The notes beneath the pieces are model-generated. The model searched no databases and was not told where the DNA came from. It worked only from the letters and a program-made list of their open reading frames with translations. From Saccharum officinarum (lineage: Eukaryota > Streptophyta > Magnoliopsida > Poales > Poaceae): a DNA stretch of 64,000 bases. The stretch spans positions 75,034,353 to 75,098,352 of the forward strand of contig CM036201.1 of the NCBI GenBank assembly GCA_020631735.1. Reading direction: 5' to 3'. Both the position numbers and the translations under genes were made by a program. Shown one piece after another: positions 48,336-60,474 of this stretch. The first letter of the stretch is position 1; the number at the start of each line of letters is the position of its first letter.

Positions 48336-49212
48336 CATGTTGTACCCACCTTCTGCTTGATGAGGGGGATCTTGACGAGAGCAACAGTTGGCGACCTCCT
48401 CCTGGTGGCGTCGGGGGCACGGTGTCAAACCGAAGGGAGGCGCACCAAGCCGGGCCGAAGGACACGCGTGGTGTTGCATCGTCTTGCTCTGCCGCAGTCC
48501 TCCTCCACCACCCTCGGGGCCTCCTCGCCAAATCCGTCCAAATCGAGTAGCTTGTAGCAGCTATCTGCCATATCCACGCACGCTAGAAGGAACGTGCGGG
48601 CATGGCTATCTCGGCTAATGCATGCCACAATCAGCAGTGCGCGACCTTGGGGGAGGGCGCACGGCGTCGCCACCTGCCCAAGCATAGAAGAAGGGAGGGG
48701 GAGCAGCAGTGACGTCGGTGGGTGAGGAGTGGTGGCGGCGGCGTGCTGTGGAGCAGAGTAGGCGGGCGAACGGTGCCGCAACTGCTGCGGGTGGAGATGA
48801 AAGTGGGGAAAGGTGGCGAGTAGGGAAATGTGTTGCCTGTTGGGCCCAATCGATGTGCAGGCTCAGGAACGGAGCGCCCGGAGGGACGGACGTCTGAATC
48901 GTATCATTATTGAAAAAATAAGCCTATTTACTGGTGGAAAAAAATAAGTTGTCTACTGGTGAAAAAAGTCAAAGGAAGCTTGTTAACTGCTGGAAAAAGG
49001 AAAAAGGTTAAAAAAAAGTCAAAGGAAAGCTTGTTAACTGAGGTCAAAGGAAGCTTTAACTGGTAAAAGAATTAAAACGAAAATAAGCTTGTCTACTGGT
49101 GAAAAAAAGAAGTTGTTGAATGGTGAAAAAAAAGTCAAAGGAAGCTTGTTAACTGCTGGAAAAAGAAAAAGGTAAAAAAATAACTGCTGGAAAAAGGTAA
49201 AAAATTTAAAAT
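48336..49212. other. Right flank of the transposon nest with A-rich tandem motif
   Basis: 48336-48900 is GC-rich, unassigned DNA. From about 48925 to 49205 a motif like GTGAAAAAAGTCAAAGGAAG followed by CTTGTTAACTGCTGGAAAAAGG recurs in whole or part at least five times. A single copy of the same motif occurs on the far side of the nest (20904-20941 plus 23422-23440), split by the solo LTR. No gene seen. Confidence 0.55.
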
Positions 49213-49237
49213 TGCGGTGAGCGTGGATCGAACACGC

Positions 49238-49280
<43 letters not shown>

Positions 49281-49285
49281 CCCGC
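49213..49285 (-). tRNA. tRNA-Phe (anticodon GAA), nuclear type
   Basis: The minus strand folds as a full 73-base cloverleaf starting GCGGGGATAGCTCAGTTGGG, with anticodon loop ACTGAAGAT (GAA), T-loop GTTCGATCC and discriminator A. The acceptor stem pairs GCGGGGA with the 3' end (one G-U-type position). The internal A box (TAGCTCAGTTGG) and B box (GTGTTCGATCC) are intact. CCA is not encoded, as expected for a nuclear gene. No intron. A T-run on the minus strand just past the 3' end (plus-strand A-run at about 49199-49204) can terminate RNA polymerase III. It decodes UUC/UUU. Confidence 0.96.
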
Positions 49286-50234
49286 TAACCTGCTTTAGCC
49301 TGCTTACAGTAATTTAAATACGAAAGCAAAACGCCTCCAACAAAAACCGTGACCTCGAACACTAAAAAACAAGACCAAGGCCTACAAAAGCTTTCAACTG
49401 AGACTAGAAACCTATCCTGCATTATAACGTGCTGTGTGCTGTCAGCTGAGACTAGCATGGGTCTATCCTACAACATAACGTGCTGACTATCTGCTGAGAC
49501 TATGCATCGGCCTATCCTACAACATAACGTGCCGACTGTATCAGCAGAGACTAGAACATCGGCCTATCCTGCATAACATGCTGGCTCTGTTAATCTTTAG
49601 CCTGTGCAATAGTATTTGTGCTGGTTGCTGGAAGTTGTTTATCTAAATCCCGCTCCTGCAATTCTGCAAAATGTTTTGAGCTTCGGCAGCCATATAGTTC
49701 CAATAACTGTGGACACTAGGTTTCTAATCCATATCTGTAGCAGATGCCTACACAATTACAACATAGCAACTCTAACAAGTACATGCCTCTCTGGACAACT
49801 TATAGACAACTTCGCCCATATCCACTTCAAATGGGGATTTCATTCCCCTCAAATTTAAACTAAGCTTGGGATCAACTCTGATAAAGTTTAAATAGCATAC
49901 CATTGTAACAGACATCCTTAGATATTAGCAGTTGTGCCACTTGGAGAAGGGCAGTGAATTTACAAGACTGCAAACTAGTGAAACCGACCCATATTTCTAG
50001 GGGCCAAGCATAGATAAGCTTGAAGATGAAATGAAACAGCATCACATCACATGATGTGAATGTGATGGTGCTGAAGATACATACTCTCATCACACTGCAT
50101 GCACAGATTTGCCTGACTGCCAAAAGAACTTAACCTACCAGACTAACAAGTAGCGTTATTTACACAGCATTATTTCACGTATCATTGTCTCTTCACCCAC
50201 TGTCACAGGTGTGAACTCCAAAATATCACCCATG
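49286..50234. other. Interval between tRNA-Phe and EMSY-like gene
   Basis: This is mostly unassigned. It contains a 51-bp tandem repeat (separate entry). The right end may include 3' UTR of the minus-strand gene that stops at 50235. Confidence 0.5.
49392..49600. repeat. ~51-bp tandem repeat, four copies
   Basis: The anchor (C/T)CTATCCT(G/A)CA recurs at 49411, 49462, 49511 and 49563, followed by ATAACGTGCTG and a GCTGAGACTAG block. Copies are diverged. Confidence 0.85.
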
Positions 50235-53200
50235 TCACCCGATGGTAATCCGGTTTCCAACGAGCATCATATCATCTGTTACATAGAGAGCTGTTACTGA
50301 ACTTCATCAATATCAGAATTAATGTGCAACGCTTGATGGGATCACCATACAAAACGTTATAAGATGCAATGCTCAAAAAGTTGGATAAATCTGTCTAACA
50401 GTGGAATTTCCAAACTCCAGTTACCCACGCGGGGCTGACTCACTCATTGACATGCAGTACAGCTCAGCAAACCTACATTGAATTCCAAGCCTTCTACAAA
50501 GCCAGGGCACAAAGTAGCAATGCTAAGTATATAGTGTATTTTGGAGGTCGATGCACACAACAAACTGCAACCAATACAGCCTTCCAGATAAAGAAGAGAC
50601 AAGGGACACATGTACTCATCTGTCTCCATTTTTTTACCAAAAAAGAGGTGATAAATGTTTACAGTAAGAAATATAGCTATTCTCAATCATTTACAGCAGG
50701 CCCTGATTTACAGTAGAGTTCCTTTGCCTATATACTACCCTTAACCTGTACAAGCCACAAAAGTCGCCAACTCGTATGGCATTTCAATGGCATTATGAAA
50801 GCTTTTAGCATGTATGTATTCAAAAATAATATGTTGCTGAACTATATATCAGACAACTACTACAGAACACAACACATCACATGCAACCTCCTATCGCATG
50901 GAAATATATCACTATGTCAAAGGAAAATAAATGACAGTAATAAAGATTTGGTGCTTCACAATCTATTTACGCTGTCCAGTGAGCAACTATTCATGTAAAT
51001 AGCAAATTCATGAAATGGTAACAACCCATGGCAACTTACCATTTTCGCGATCAGATGCTTCATCGAGTTTGGCAATTGCATCAAGCAATGACTGCTCTTG
51101 GTCCTGCAATGATAGTAATATACATCAACTTTTCAAGAAGGAATGAGTGGTAACTTCCCCAGTTCAGATTCTCTTAGGAACTACTAGGGGAATAGAGAAA
51201 ACCAACTTACTATAAGCAGTTTCTTTGCCCTTTCAATTGTATACACGTCTGGATCGGATAATACCCTTTCCACCTGTTGATAACACACATAAGACGTTGA
51301 CATAACAATCTTCCATTCAATTTCACCAAATTGAGAAATATGTACCTTTTTCACAAGAGTTTCAGTATTGGGTATGTCAATATGATTGAAGTTCAAAAGC
51401 GCCATGTCATTGGGTGAAGCATAATACTCGTTTGCATGATACCTTCCACTTCTCCCTTCCATACCTTTCATAACACCATCAGATGCCAGCCAACCACCCT
51501 GATGTGGAAGGGTTTGATAGGCAGAGCCCCGTCTTGTGTTTTCAGGTGCCAGCTGTCAGGGGGCACTTTTTAACAGCCAGTGGAACACAAAGCATGCTAC
51601 ACTAACTACAGAAATGCATGCTCAATGATAAATGCATGCTCAATGATGATTAAGATTTTGAAACAATAAAACAGGCGTTGAACCCAACTCATTAAGCAAA
51701 ATATCGGACACTAGGTTAGGACAATCCTTGATCAAGCATTCACAAAAATGTAATAGAACATCAAAACAGCAGGCAAAGAATTCTGGCTCCTTGTCAACAA
51801 AACATTGCCAATGAAAAAGGATGTAATAACAAAACATACTTTCATATTATCTTTCCTGACTTGCCTATTTTTCAAAAGAAATCAGTTTTCATCTTCGTTC
51901 AACTTGTGTGTCTGTGTGAGCATGTGTGTGTGTGCCAGTTGAACATAATTTTTGTGCAACTGGCATGTCTTAAACACTTGACAGGAGGTCACCTATTAAG
52001 AACTACAAGAACATTGTTGATGGTGAACAAAAAGCAGGATCAGGAATACTCCAAACCTACTCTATATGTCTTGTTGCCCACGATTGCTTGCAAAGGCATG
52101 ATGGGTGAGTGGGGATCCGCAGGGAGTGAATAGATGGGATGTGATTTCTTCTGCCTCTTGAGAGGTCCATGGTTGTGATCAACTACGCTGTTACGAGGCA
52201 AGCTATATTGCATTCCACCTCCCTGCCTTGACTGCCTACAGAAGTTTATGAATACAAAGCACACTTTAATGATCATGGAACCATTATTGAAGTTACTAAT
52301 TTGTTCATCTTGATGAATGCAAATGCTTTAACCTTTATAGTTATACAGGCCTACATGGTACCTTATTCTATGGACAGTCTCCTCTTCATTGACCATGTTT
52401 AATAGCATTCTGTGTTCCACATCAGAGACTTTCAACTCTCTTCTTAGTTCAGTGATTAAACTTTCTTTTTCCTGTACAAGACCCTTGTTAAAATTTCTCG
52501 GTAAGGAATATAATAGGCTACAATAGTCACCAATAAGTTTCATTGATGAAATTACCCATGTCAGGGCATCCGATTGCATTTTGAATGCTCTGAGAACACC
52601 AGTATATGCCTGTTGCTCAATCTGATGTATATCACTATCCAACTTGATGTGCGGTCTTGGCTGAGAAAGTGCGCCTGCTAATGAACTTCCGTTCCCACTG
52701 AAATGCACTCTTGGCCCTTTAATTTGATATGTTGGAGGGAGCTCATCACCAGTCACTGAAATCAGGCAAATAATCAATACAACAATAATGCAAATACCAA
52801 AAAAATTTCTAAAGCAATAAACTCAGGTTCCAGATTGGTGGTGTTCAGATAAGTTCCATAGCTTTACGTTGTTTCCACAATAATAAATTATCAACTTGTC
52901 TGTCCGGACCTTCTTTTTTTTAATATAAAATTCAGCTCTCCCGGTTCCGTTTCCAAAAAGGGAAAAAAAATCAACTCAGTCATACTACAAGTCTACAACA
53001 GGCATGCTATTCAATCCAATTCTTCATGCAGCTACGCTAATTTTTGTGAATTCTATGATAATTAGATCACATTTACATGATAATAATTTACATGGAACCA
53101 AGGGACTGCATGGAACTATTCTGGAAGAAACAATAAATAAAACCCTGTCTACTCCCAGTAATCTAACTATGTAGTCCATCTTCCATCATCAGTATTCAGA

Positions 53201-53535
53201 AAGCATCAACCAGACTACCCACGCTATTCCCCTCAGTATCTCATCGCCACAGTTCATATTAACGATAATGTACAATGGACTCAAACCTGAAAGATACCAA
53301 GCACGCATGTTCCATGCGACTACTGATAACAAAAAAATTATATACAAAATCGCACCACCAGGCTACTGAGCACACATCTGTAGCCATCCTAAGACAATCG
53401 CCGGCAGCTGCCTAATGCTGCTTCCATCGATACCGCACGCAAGAGAAGGGCTTCCTCGCATTTGCGTTTGCCAGCATTAAAGTAGGGATCAGCTAGACGC
53501 GACTCACCGCTGCTGTCGAAGGCGCGGTACTCCAT
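50235..53535 (-). CDS. EMSY-like ENT-domain protein gene (intact, 8 exons)
   Basis: Inferred coding exons, in transcription order: 53535-53508, 52755-52556, 52471-52362, 52235-52061, 51552-51346, 51273-51211, 51103-51040, 50275-50235. All junctions have GT/AG and phases agree, giving 888 bases (295 residues plus TGA). The start MEYRAFDSSG and the ENT domain (IHQIEQQAYTGVLRAFKMQS, then EKESLITELRRELKVSD) are characteristic of plant EMSY-LIKE proteins, nuclear factors linked to chromatin and defence. A basic PLKRQKKSH patch may be a nuclear signal. The C-terminal coil (LVKKVERVLSD, ERAKKLLIDQEQSLLDAIAKL) is also family-typical. No AGENET/Tudor domain is found between ENT and coil, unlike classical members. 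The last exon is tiny (13 codons counting the stop) and the least certain. Confidence 0.88.
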
Positions 53536-54735
53536 GACCTTCCGCGACGCAACGGAGCCAACAAAACCTCGCAAACTGCCGGCGTCTCCTCCGGATCCGC
53601 GCCGCCAAACCCACCAGATCTCAAATCCGGCAAGCTTTGGGATCTCCAGAGCCAGGCGTCCAATCCATGTAGCTTGTAGCGCGGTTTCGACCTCGGTTTG
53701 GAGCTTTGGGTTCTGGGAGGCTGGAATCGGATGGGGATTCGGTCTGGCGAGGGCTTGCGCCTTTACGGCTTCAAGCAGGTCATGTACTTTTCACTTTTGG
53801 ATTTTGGACTAGGCTTTCGATTGATGGCACCCAAATTGGTATGGAAACTGTGGCAGCCAAACAAAAATATCCTCCTTTGAAACATAGTCAAAGCAAAATT
53901 TAATTTCTAAAAACGGATAAGATTGAAACTTCGGGCCTTTTCTTTTGTAAGATTTTTTTTTAGTTTTTTTTTGTGACTAAGACTTTTTTTAGTTGGCTCA
54001 TTAGAAAAAAAAAACACATCTCCTATACAGCTATACTGCAGCGTATAAAACCTATCTTGAATTTGGTGTCCACACGCCGATAAGGAGTTTGAGGGGTGGG
54101 TTTTTTAGGTTGGTAATGCTATCTGTCTATAGAAAGAGTTTTTGAGAGGCATGCTAGCCAAGCGAGAGAAATGTGACGCATGGTTGAGCGGCGAGGTAGT
54201 GGGCCTGTCGCTGGACACGAGTGAGGAGGACGACGGTTGGACTATGGAAGGGCGAGGAAGTCACCAGCATGTTCACTTGAACTTATCAGCCTGACTTATC
54301 AGTTATGCTACAATATTTTTCTCTCACAATAAATTAGCCTTTTTCAGTCATGGCTTATCAACCAAGCGAACCACGTAGATGGTCAAATGACACCGGGTTA
54401 GCCCGGCAGGGGTAGTAAGGCTAGACGCGGCAGCCAGCAGACCGGCAAGGACAGGGGCTGATCGACGGTGGATAGAAATAACAACCATCCCGTGTTGAAG
54501 ATGATCGGTGACAGTTGAATTTATATCAAACAGATGATGTTCACTGCATGAAAGGAAAGCTTTAAACAGATGGCTATGATTTAGCACCTCTAGAAAGGAA
54601 ACAATAGAAAACTTTCATTAGAACAAATATATCCTAAAGAAAATATTCTTCATAGATTTGAGTGACCCCATCTCTTGAAATCTAGAGGGCAAGGTTGTCC
54701 CTAGTTGACATCGTCCTCTACCGTTTCAACGCGAG
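53536..54735. other. Upstream region of EMSY-like gene, with one MITE
   Basis: The minus-strand promoter and leader of the gene starting at 53535 lie here. About 54268-54372 is a MITE-like segment with GTTCACTTGAACTTATCAGCC on the left and GGCTTATCAACCAAGCGAAC on the right, plus the CTCTCACAATAAATTAGCC core common in grasses. No other gene seen. Confidence 0.5.
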
Positions 54736-54738
54736 GTG

Positions 54739-55920
54739 CACCACTATAAAAATGATTTTGCGAGACATTGCCCAAACATTAACAGAGGCGGTCACAAATT
54801 CAACCGTCTCGTAAAATGCCTGAGACCTACGGAGGCAGACATTTTCATCACAATTAACCGTCTTGCAAAATCGATTTACGGAGACAGTAAAAAAAATAAC
54901 CAACTCCTAAAATCAATTTACGGAAGAGGTCCGCCTCCGAAAATGGATCTATTTTCGGAGACAGACCTATTATGAGGCCCGTCTCGATTAAAAGGTTTGA
55001 GGCCCACTCAGCAGCCTGCTCCAAACCCTAAATATAAAATCTCAACCACCTCTGTCCACCTCTCCACTTCTCTCAATCCTAGCCGCCGCACCCCGTTTGC
55101 TTCTTCTGCTTCTCTCCCCTCTCTCGTCTCCCGCACCTCTCCACGCAACACTCCACGCGCCCTCTCTCTGACTCGGCGCAAGCTCAGCAGCGGGGTCGTG
55201 CCTCCTCGGCGACGATGGCGCCGCACCAAACAGATCCGACACCCCTCCCCCTCCTTCCCCACCACCAAGCGTGGATCCGGCCTTCCCCACCGCCGCCGAG
55301 CCAGAGCATCTCCACCACCAGTAGATCCAGCCTTCCCCACTGCCGTCGAGCCGGACCACCTCCACCACCGGCGAATTCGTGCTCCCCTTCCCCTTCTTCC
55401 CCACCACCGAGCATGGATTTGGCGAAGCACCTCCATCACCCGCTGCGCGCGGGGCAAGGCTTCCGCAGGCACACAGGGCAAGGCCCCCCTCCAGCGGTGG
55501 CGCCAGATCTACACGGCCACTCCTCCGGTGGCTCCCCTGTCTACGGATCTACGCGTGGCAGCTCCTCCGGCGACGGTTGCGAGCACGGACGCGGCGGATC
55601 CGCGTAGCCCTTCCTCCGGTGGTGCGTGGAGTGAGGCCCTCCGGCGGTGGCGGGCTCGCCATGTGGCGGCAGTAGGCTCGGTGGACCTCGACAACAGCCT
55701 CGGTGGGCCACTGGGCTCGCCGTGCTTTTGTTTAATTTGTGAAATTATTTACACAGGCGAGCTTTTGTGCCCACCTCTATTATTTTGATTAACGCAGGCG
55801 GGCGCAACGTCAAGCCTGCGTTGATTTTGATTAACACAACTTTTGAGGCAGGCGGATGTGTTGCCCGCCTTGGTAAATGAGTTTTGACCTCCTGCGAAGT
55901 TTCATTCTGTAGTAGTGGTG
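54739..55920. mobile_element. CACTA-like non-autonomous element
   Basis: The ends are CACCACTATAAAAATG and, reverse-complemented, CACCACTACTACAG, with a 3-bp direct repeat GTG outside (54736-54738, 55921-55923) as CACTA elements make. The left arm repeats CGGAGACAG/CGGAGGC words; the right arm repeats GGCAGGCGG/GCCCGCC words. The 0.7-kb GC-rich centre (55000-55700) is open in more than one frame but matches nothing I know and encodes no transposase. The short TIR leaves some doubt. Confidence 0.55.
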
Positions 55921-55923
55921 GTG

Positions 55924-56934
55924 GTTGACAGGTTGTGGGCTTTGGACGACGCAGCTTCGAGCGGATCAGGCATCGGCCGACTATGGATGACGTGGCTTCA
56001 GTCATCATGGGCGGATTTGATGTCGGCCGCCATGGACAAGGGTGGCTTTGGGTGTCATGGGCAAATTTGGCATCGACTTGCGAGCGTCACGGGAGGCCTA
56101 GTGGTGTCCTCGGCTAGCACCATCATCCTCGCACTAAAAGGCTTGGGACATGCGCATGAGACTACCTACTGGGGGCCATTTGGTAGATAATGGCGTTAAA
56201 AACTCCCTCCATTCACTTGACTCAATTCTCTCAACCAAACTCAAAATATAGATTATTTTGTTCCTTCAATGAAACTATTGACCGAGACAATCCTATATCT
56301 AATAAAACAGGAACGTGACTATCATATTCCATTTTTTCTCTGATCCAAACACACGCTTACTGACTAGCTTAGTAGTCAGATATTTAAAATATTGATTTCT
56401 GATCGTATGCATCCTAAATTTCCCGCATACTGGTTTTGAGGATAATATTCAATTACATCTTTATGAACAGGGCAAAAACCACCAACTTACATGAGAATCA
56501 CTGCCATGTTACTTAAATTAAAAGCCACAGAAAAAATGGAAGATTCAAATTTCAAAGATGAAAAGTATGAGGTACTATTTACGTGGTACCGGAGTTGGAC
56601 ACTTCATCAAAACTAGATAAACATAAATGTTAATGGGTCAAATGAGTTAGTTTTCATTTTAGCGCACGCTACTATACTCCGGAATACTAATAGATGGTGT
56701 TACACTTCACAGGATCAATCATTTGCATGCACCGAAATTAGCATTAGAAAAAAAATAAGTATATGATTTGTCACCAACTAGCTTTTGTCCATAAAAAACA
56801 AAGTCCATTCCAATCAATAATACGCTTTATACTTCACTATACATATCAATTATTTAGGTTAGAGGTAAACAATTCTTAAGGTCTAGTACGTTGGAACTGT
56901 TCCGGGCCTGGAACGGCCCGCTCCGGTCGGAGGG
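55924..56934. other. Intergenic interval, no gene seen
   Basis: GC-rich for ~250 bases, then AT-rich. No recognisable coding, repeat or transposon structure. Confidence 0.5.
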
Positions 56935-56942
56935 GGCCTAAT

Positions 56943-58074
56943 TCAAAATGGCAACGGGTACCCGAAACCCGAGAACCCGACGGGTTTTACCCGCTAAGGA
57001 GGCGGGTGTGGAAGGATTTTTTTACCCGCGGGTACGTTAGTGGGTGGAAAGCTTTACCCATCGGGTATGACGGGTACGGGTGTGGATGTATACTACCCAT
57101 ACCCGCGTACCCACGGGTAACAAATACCCGCAAAAATGACTAAACAACCCAGTGATTCTAGCCCATTTAGTTTATTAAATTTGGCCCAAATACTCGTATA
57201 TATACAGTTCAACTCTCCTGGAACCCTAGTCCACGACACACTCACTCCACTCCCCTATCCCTTTCCCACCTGCGGCGGCGCCGCAACAGCGGACGCGCAT
57301 CGCGCCGCCCTCTCCCCTCGCGCGACGCGACCGCGACTCCCGTCGCCGCTCGTCGTAGTCGAGTGTTGGGGGGTCGAGGCTCAGTCACGTTGGGGATCGG
57401 CCCAGGCCACCGCAGTTCCTCCATCTCCAGTCCTCCACCGGCCGTCGCACACCATCCGCAGCAAGTCTGGCCTCCTCTTCTTCCCCTTCTTCAGCTCGGC
57501 ATCCTCTTCGTCTCGTCGTCACTGGTAGCCATGGTGGAGAACTCCAGCATAGGACAAGATGATAGCCGGTGATGCTCTTCCTCATCCCTAACCTTAATCC
57601 ATTGTTGCAGCTCTTCTTCTTCCTCTAGACCGTTTGCCGTGTTCTAACCCCACGCCGTCCCGAAGGGACGCCGTCCTGCACACGCCGGATCCGGAGGCGA
57701 CGACGAAGAACGGCGCATCTCCTGCCCCGATTCCTGCCGTACTCGTCTTGCCACCTCCTGCACGAATCGTTGTTGCGGCTCGTGCACTAGGGGCTGCTGC
57801 GGCTCGTGCACCAGGAGCTGTTGCCGCTCGTCCACCAGGGGCTACTGCCGCTCGTGCACCAGGCGCTGCTGTCGGGTAAGAATTTGTATGTGAACTCGGG
57901 TGTATTGTCGGGTATGGAATACCCGTCGGGTAAGAATTACCCGTCGGGTGCGGGTATAGAATGAATTCCGTACCCGTCTGCTTTCGTGGGTAACCCGATG
58001 GAATAGGTATTGACCTGGCGGGTGCGGGTATGGGTGGCCAGTACCCGTCGGGTACGTACCCGTTGCCATTCCTA
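56943..58074. mobile_element. Non-autonomous hAT element with 8-bp target duplication
   Basis: A perfect 8-bp repeat GGCCTAAT flanks it (56935-56942, 58075-58082). Terminal inverted repeats: TCAAAATGGCAACGGGTAC on the left and TAGGAATGGCAACGGGTAC (reverse complement) on the right. Subterminal zones on both sides are packed with CGGGTACCCG/ACCCGTCGGG words. The interior (57136-57880) is leader-like GC-rich DNA with a 27-bp minisatellite. No transposase domain is visible. It sits 240 bases upstream of the SDR gene start and could affect its promoter. Confidence 0.93.
57774..57876. repeat. 27-bp minisatellite inside the hAT element
   Basis: About four units of the type GCTCGTGCACCAGGGGCTGC(T)GC, each 27 bases. 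The array stays open in all three sense frames because 27 is a multiple of three; in one frame it reads Ala/Arg/Pro/Gly repeats. Coding status unknown. Confidence 0.8.
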
Positions 58075-58130
58075 GGCCTAATAAATAAGAAAAGAAATTG
58101 AAATTTGTCTGTTGTCGCAAAAGTAATGGT

Positions 58131-58255
58131 TCCGTTCGTTTTTGCTAAAAACAAGCTAAAATATTATTCTGGCGGATTGTTTTAAGAAAAAAAATACTGT
58201 TTTAATTAGAAAAATAAGCCGAAAAATACGGATTATAAGCCGGCTGAACAGGGCA
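58131..58255. mobile_element. MITE in SDR gene promoter
   Basis: TCCGTTCGTTTTTGCTAAAAA on the left and AAGCCGGCTGAACAGGGCA on the right are the ends of a common grass MITE type (GTTCGTTT...CTGAACAGGG). About 125 bases, ending 60 bases before the SDR start codon. Confidence 0.55.
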
Positions 58256-58314
58256 GTCCCTAGCTGCAGGTGGTTCTGAAATCCCCTTCCTGCTCCCGCT
58301 AGAGCGCGCCAGCG

Positions 58315-59427
58315 ATGCCGTCGGCGGGGCCGCCGCCGCCGCCGTGGAGCAGGATGGAGGGGCAGGTGGTGCTGGTGACGGGCGCCTCCTCCGGCATCGG
58401 CCGCGACTTCTGCCTCGACCTGGCGCGCGCCGGCTGCCGCGTCGTCGCCGCCGCCCGCCGCGCCGCCCGCCTCCGCTCGCTCTGCGACGAGATCAACGCC
58501 TCCGCTGCCGGCCTGCCGCCGAAGCGCCCCGCGCGGTGGCCGTGGAGCTCGACGTCGCCGCCGGTGGCTGGGTCCTGGAGGCAGCGGTGCAGAGGGCGTG
58601 GGACGCCTTTGGCCGCATCGACGCCTTGATCAACAACGCCGGCATCCGAGGTACGGGTATCCATCAAATTGGAGCTCAGATATTTTCATTTTATTAGGGA
58701 TCTAAACCAAATCAAGATATGCACCAAACTAGCTCAGATGTGTAATCCCATTTCGTTAGCGAACCAAGAACGTATTGGCTTTAGTGTATCTGACTGTCTG
58801 TGTACGGTAATGTTTGTGTTTGTTGTTTATTATACCTCAGGTGGAGTGCATTCTCCATTAGATTGGCCTGAGGATGAGTGGGACAGAGTCATCAAGACGA
58901 ACCTTACCGGATCATGGCTCGTGGCCAAACATGTCTGTCGGCGCATGCGTGATGCCAAGCTAAATGGTTCAGTGGTTAACATCACCTCTATTGCTGGCCT
59001 TAACCGAGGGCATCTGCCTGGCTCCACTGGATATGCATCCTCAAAGGCTGCTGTGCATTATGCCACCAAGGTAGCATTGCTACTCCTCACCAAACAGTTT
59101 GTTTTGTGCCTGGTTTCGTAATAAACCAATTTGATTGTGTTTTTGCAGATTATGGCTTTGGAATTGGGCGCGTATGGCATCAGAGTGAACTCAATTGCGC
59201 CTGGACTTTTCAAATCAGAGATAACTGCTCCTCTGTTTCAAAAGAAGTGGTTGAGCACTGTTGCTTCAAAGATAGTGCCGCTTAAGGAGCATGGCTCTAC
59301 TGATCCTGCATTGACGTCGCTGGTTCGTTTCCTGATCCATGAAGCATCGTCATATGTGACTGGCAACATCTTCATTGTAGACTCAGGTGCCAGCATACCT
59401 GGTGTTCCGATATTCTCCTCCCTGTAA
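58315..59427 (+). CDS. Short-chain dehydrogenase/reductase (FabG-like), one-base frameshift in exon 1
   Basis: Three exons: 58315-58650, 58841-59070, 59149-59427, GT/AG borders, phases consistent. The protein is a classical NAD(P)H-dependent SDR. Visible motifs are the cofactor loop TGASSGIG (about residue 22), NNAG near the end of exon 1, the catalytic Ser in NITSIAGL, the YASSK active site (Tyr-x3-Lys) at the end of exon 2, and the PG motif in [12 protein letters not shown]. Total coding length is 845 bases, one short of 282 codons. Within exon 1 the frame changes near 58529-58535 (after GLPPK), consistent with one missing G in a GG pair; downstream of it [11 protein letters not shown] is in frame with the rest. 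Resembles plant 3-oxoacyl-ACP reductase-like SDRs; substrate unknown. Convergent with the transporter gene. Confidence 0.88.
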
Positions 59428-60474
59428 ATTTTCGTTTAAGGTTTAGTTTACTGTAGCTAAGTTATATATGATTGCATAAAGCAATCAGTTAAAGACTCCA
59501 TGGAGGAAGCCCTGCTTCTTGTATACTTGATTCCCGACAATATTTCATCAGTTCTGCTTTCCACTGTTGTTTTATGTATTTTCTCCAGAGACGCATAGTT
59601 TGGTATAGAATGACAATCTTAAAGATATTCCTTTATTTTCTAAGCTTTCAAAACACCGATCAGAATGAATTACCAAAAACTGCCATTTAAGTGCATGAGT
59701 CATGACCTTTTTTTTTTTTGCTCCATAGATTTTTTATAAAGAAAGACTCAGTTAATGATCAGTCTGTTCGAAGTATTTGTAGTAAAAAAAGCGTGCCAAT
59801 GCAGTTCAGTGGTATAAAAATTGATGCGTTTGATTTTCCAGTGGTAGTATGTTCATTTTTTTTTCCCAGTGGTAGTGTGGTACTGAAGTATACTGATGCA
59901 GTTTTGTGGGATAAAACTAAACAGGCGAGCAATCTTAAGGTGTTACCAAACCAACTTTGTCTTCGATTTATTATTTGTATTAACCTTGAGATACATTTTC
60001 TTGTCCTGATCCAATGTTTCAAATAATTTGATCTATGTTTAGCTAAACAGGGAAAACACACTCCATGCAGATAGAAAGCCAAAAAGCTAAAAATACAATA
60101 AGCTACTATGTACAGGATGTCTATTACTGATATTTTGCATGATAGAAAAATATGGATTAGAACAAAACAATTTTGTGGCCGTGTCAAGAAAAAAAATCAT
60201 TGGCAGTCTGATCAATGCCTCACATTCATACATTCTTGATTGGGCTTAAAGAAAAATAATTTCACCAAGCTTCAAACAAATATATATAGTACAACTGTGA
60301 AACAAAAACGTCAAATAAATAGTTCCAAAGTTTTGACCATAGTAGCTTTGTATGGAGAGGCTGACCTAATAAACAAATAGTTTACTGGTATTGCCAATTA
60401 CAAATAAGAAACATCTAAACTCCATACATCTGCATGTTCTAAAATCTCATGTCCATCTTGTAAAGTTCCTCTAC
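59428..60474. other. Convergent 3' interval between SDR and potassium transporter genes
   Basis: AT-rich. It contains the 3' UTRs of both genes and a T-run of 13 at about 59708-59720. No further gene seen. Confidence 0.6.

Noticed and set aside
54997..55788. 263-codon frame in the CACTA-like element
   Set aside because: Low-complexity Arg/Pro/Ser composition, overlapping frames on both strands, and position inside a transposon. No domain recognised.
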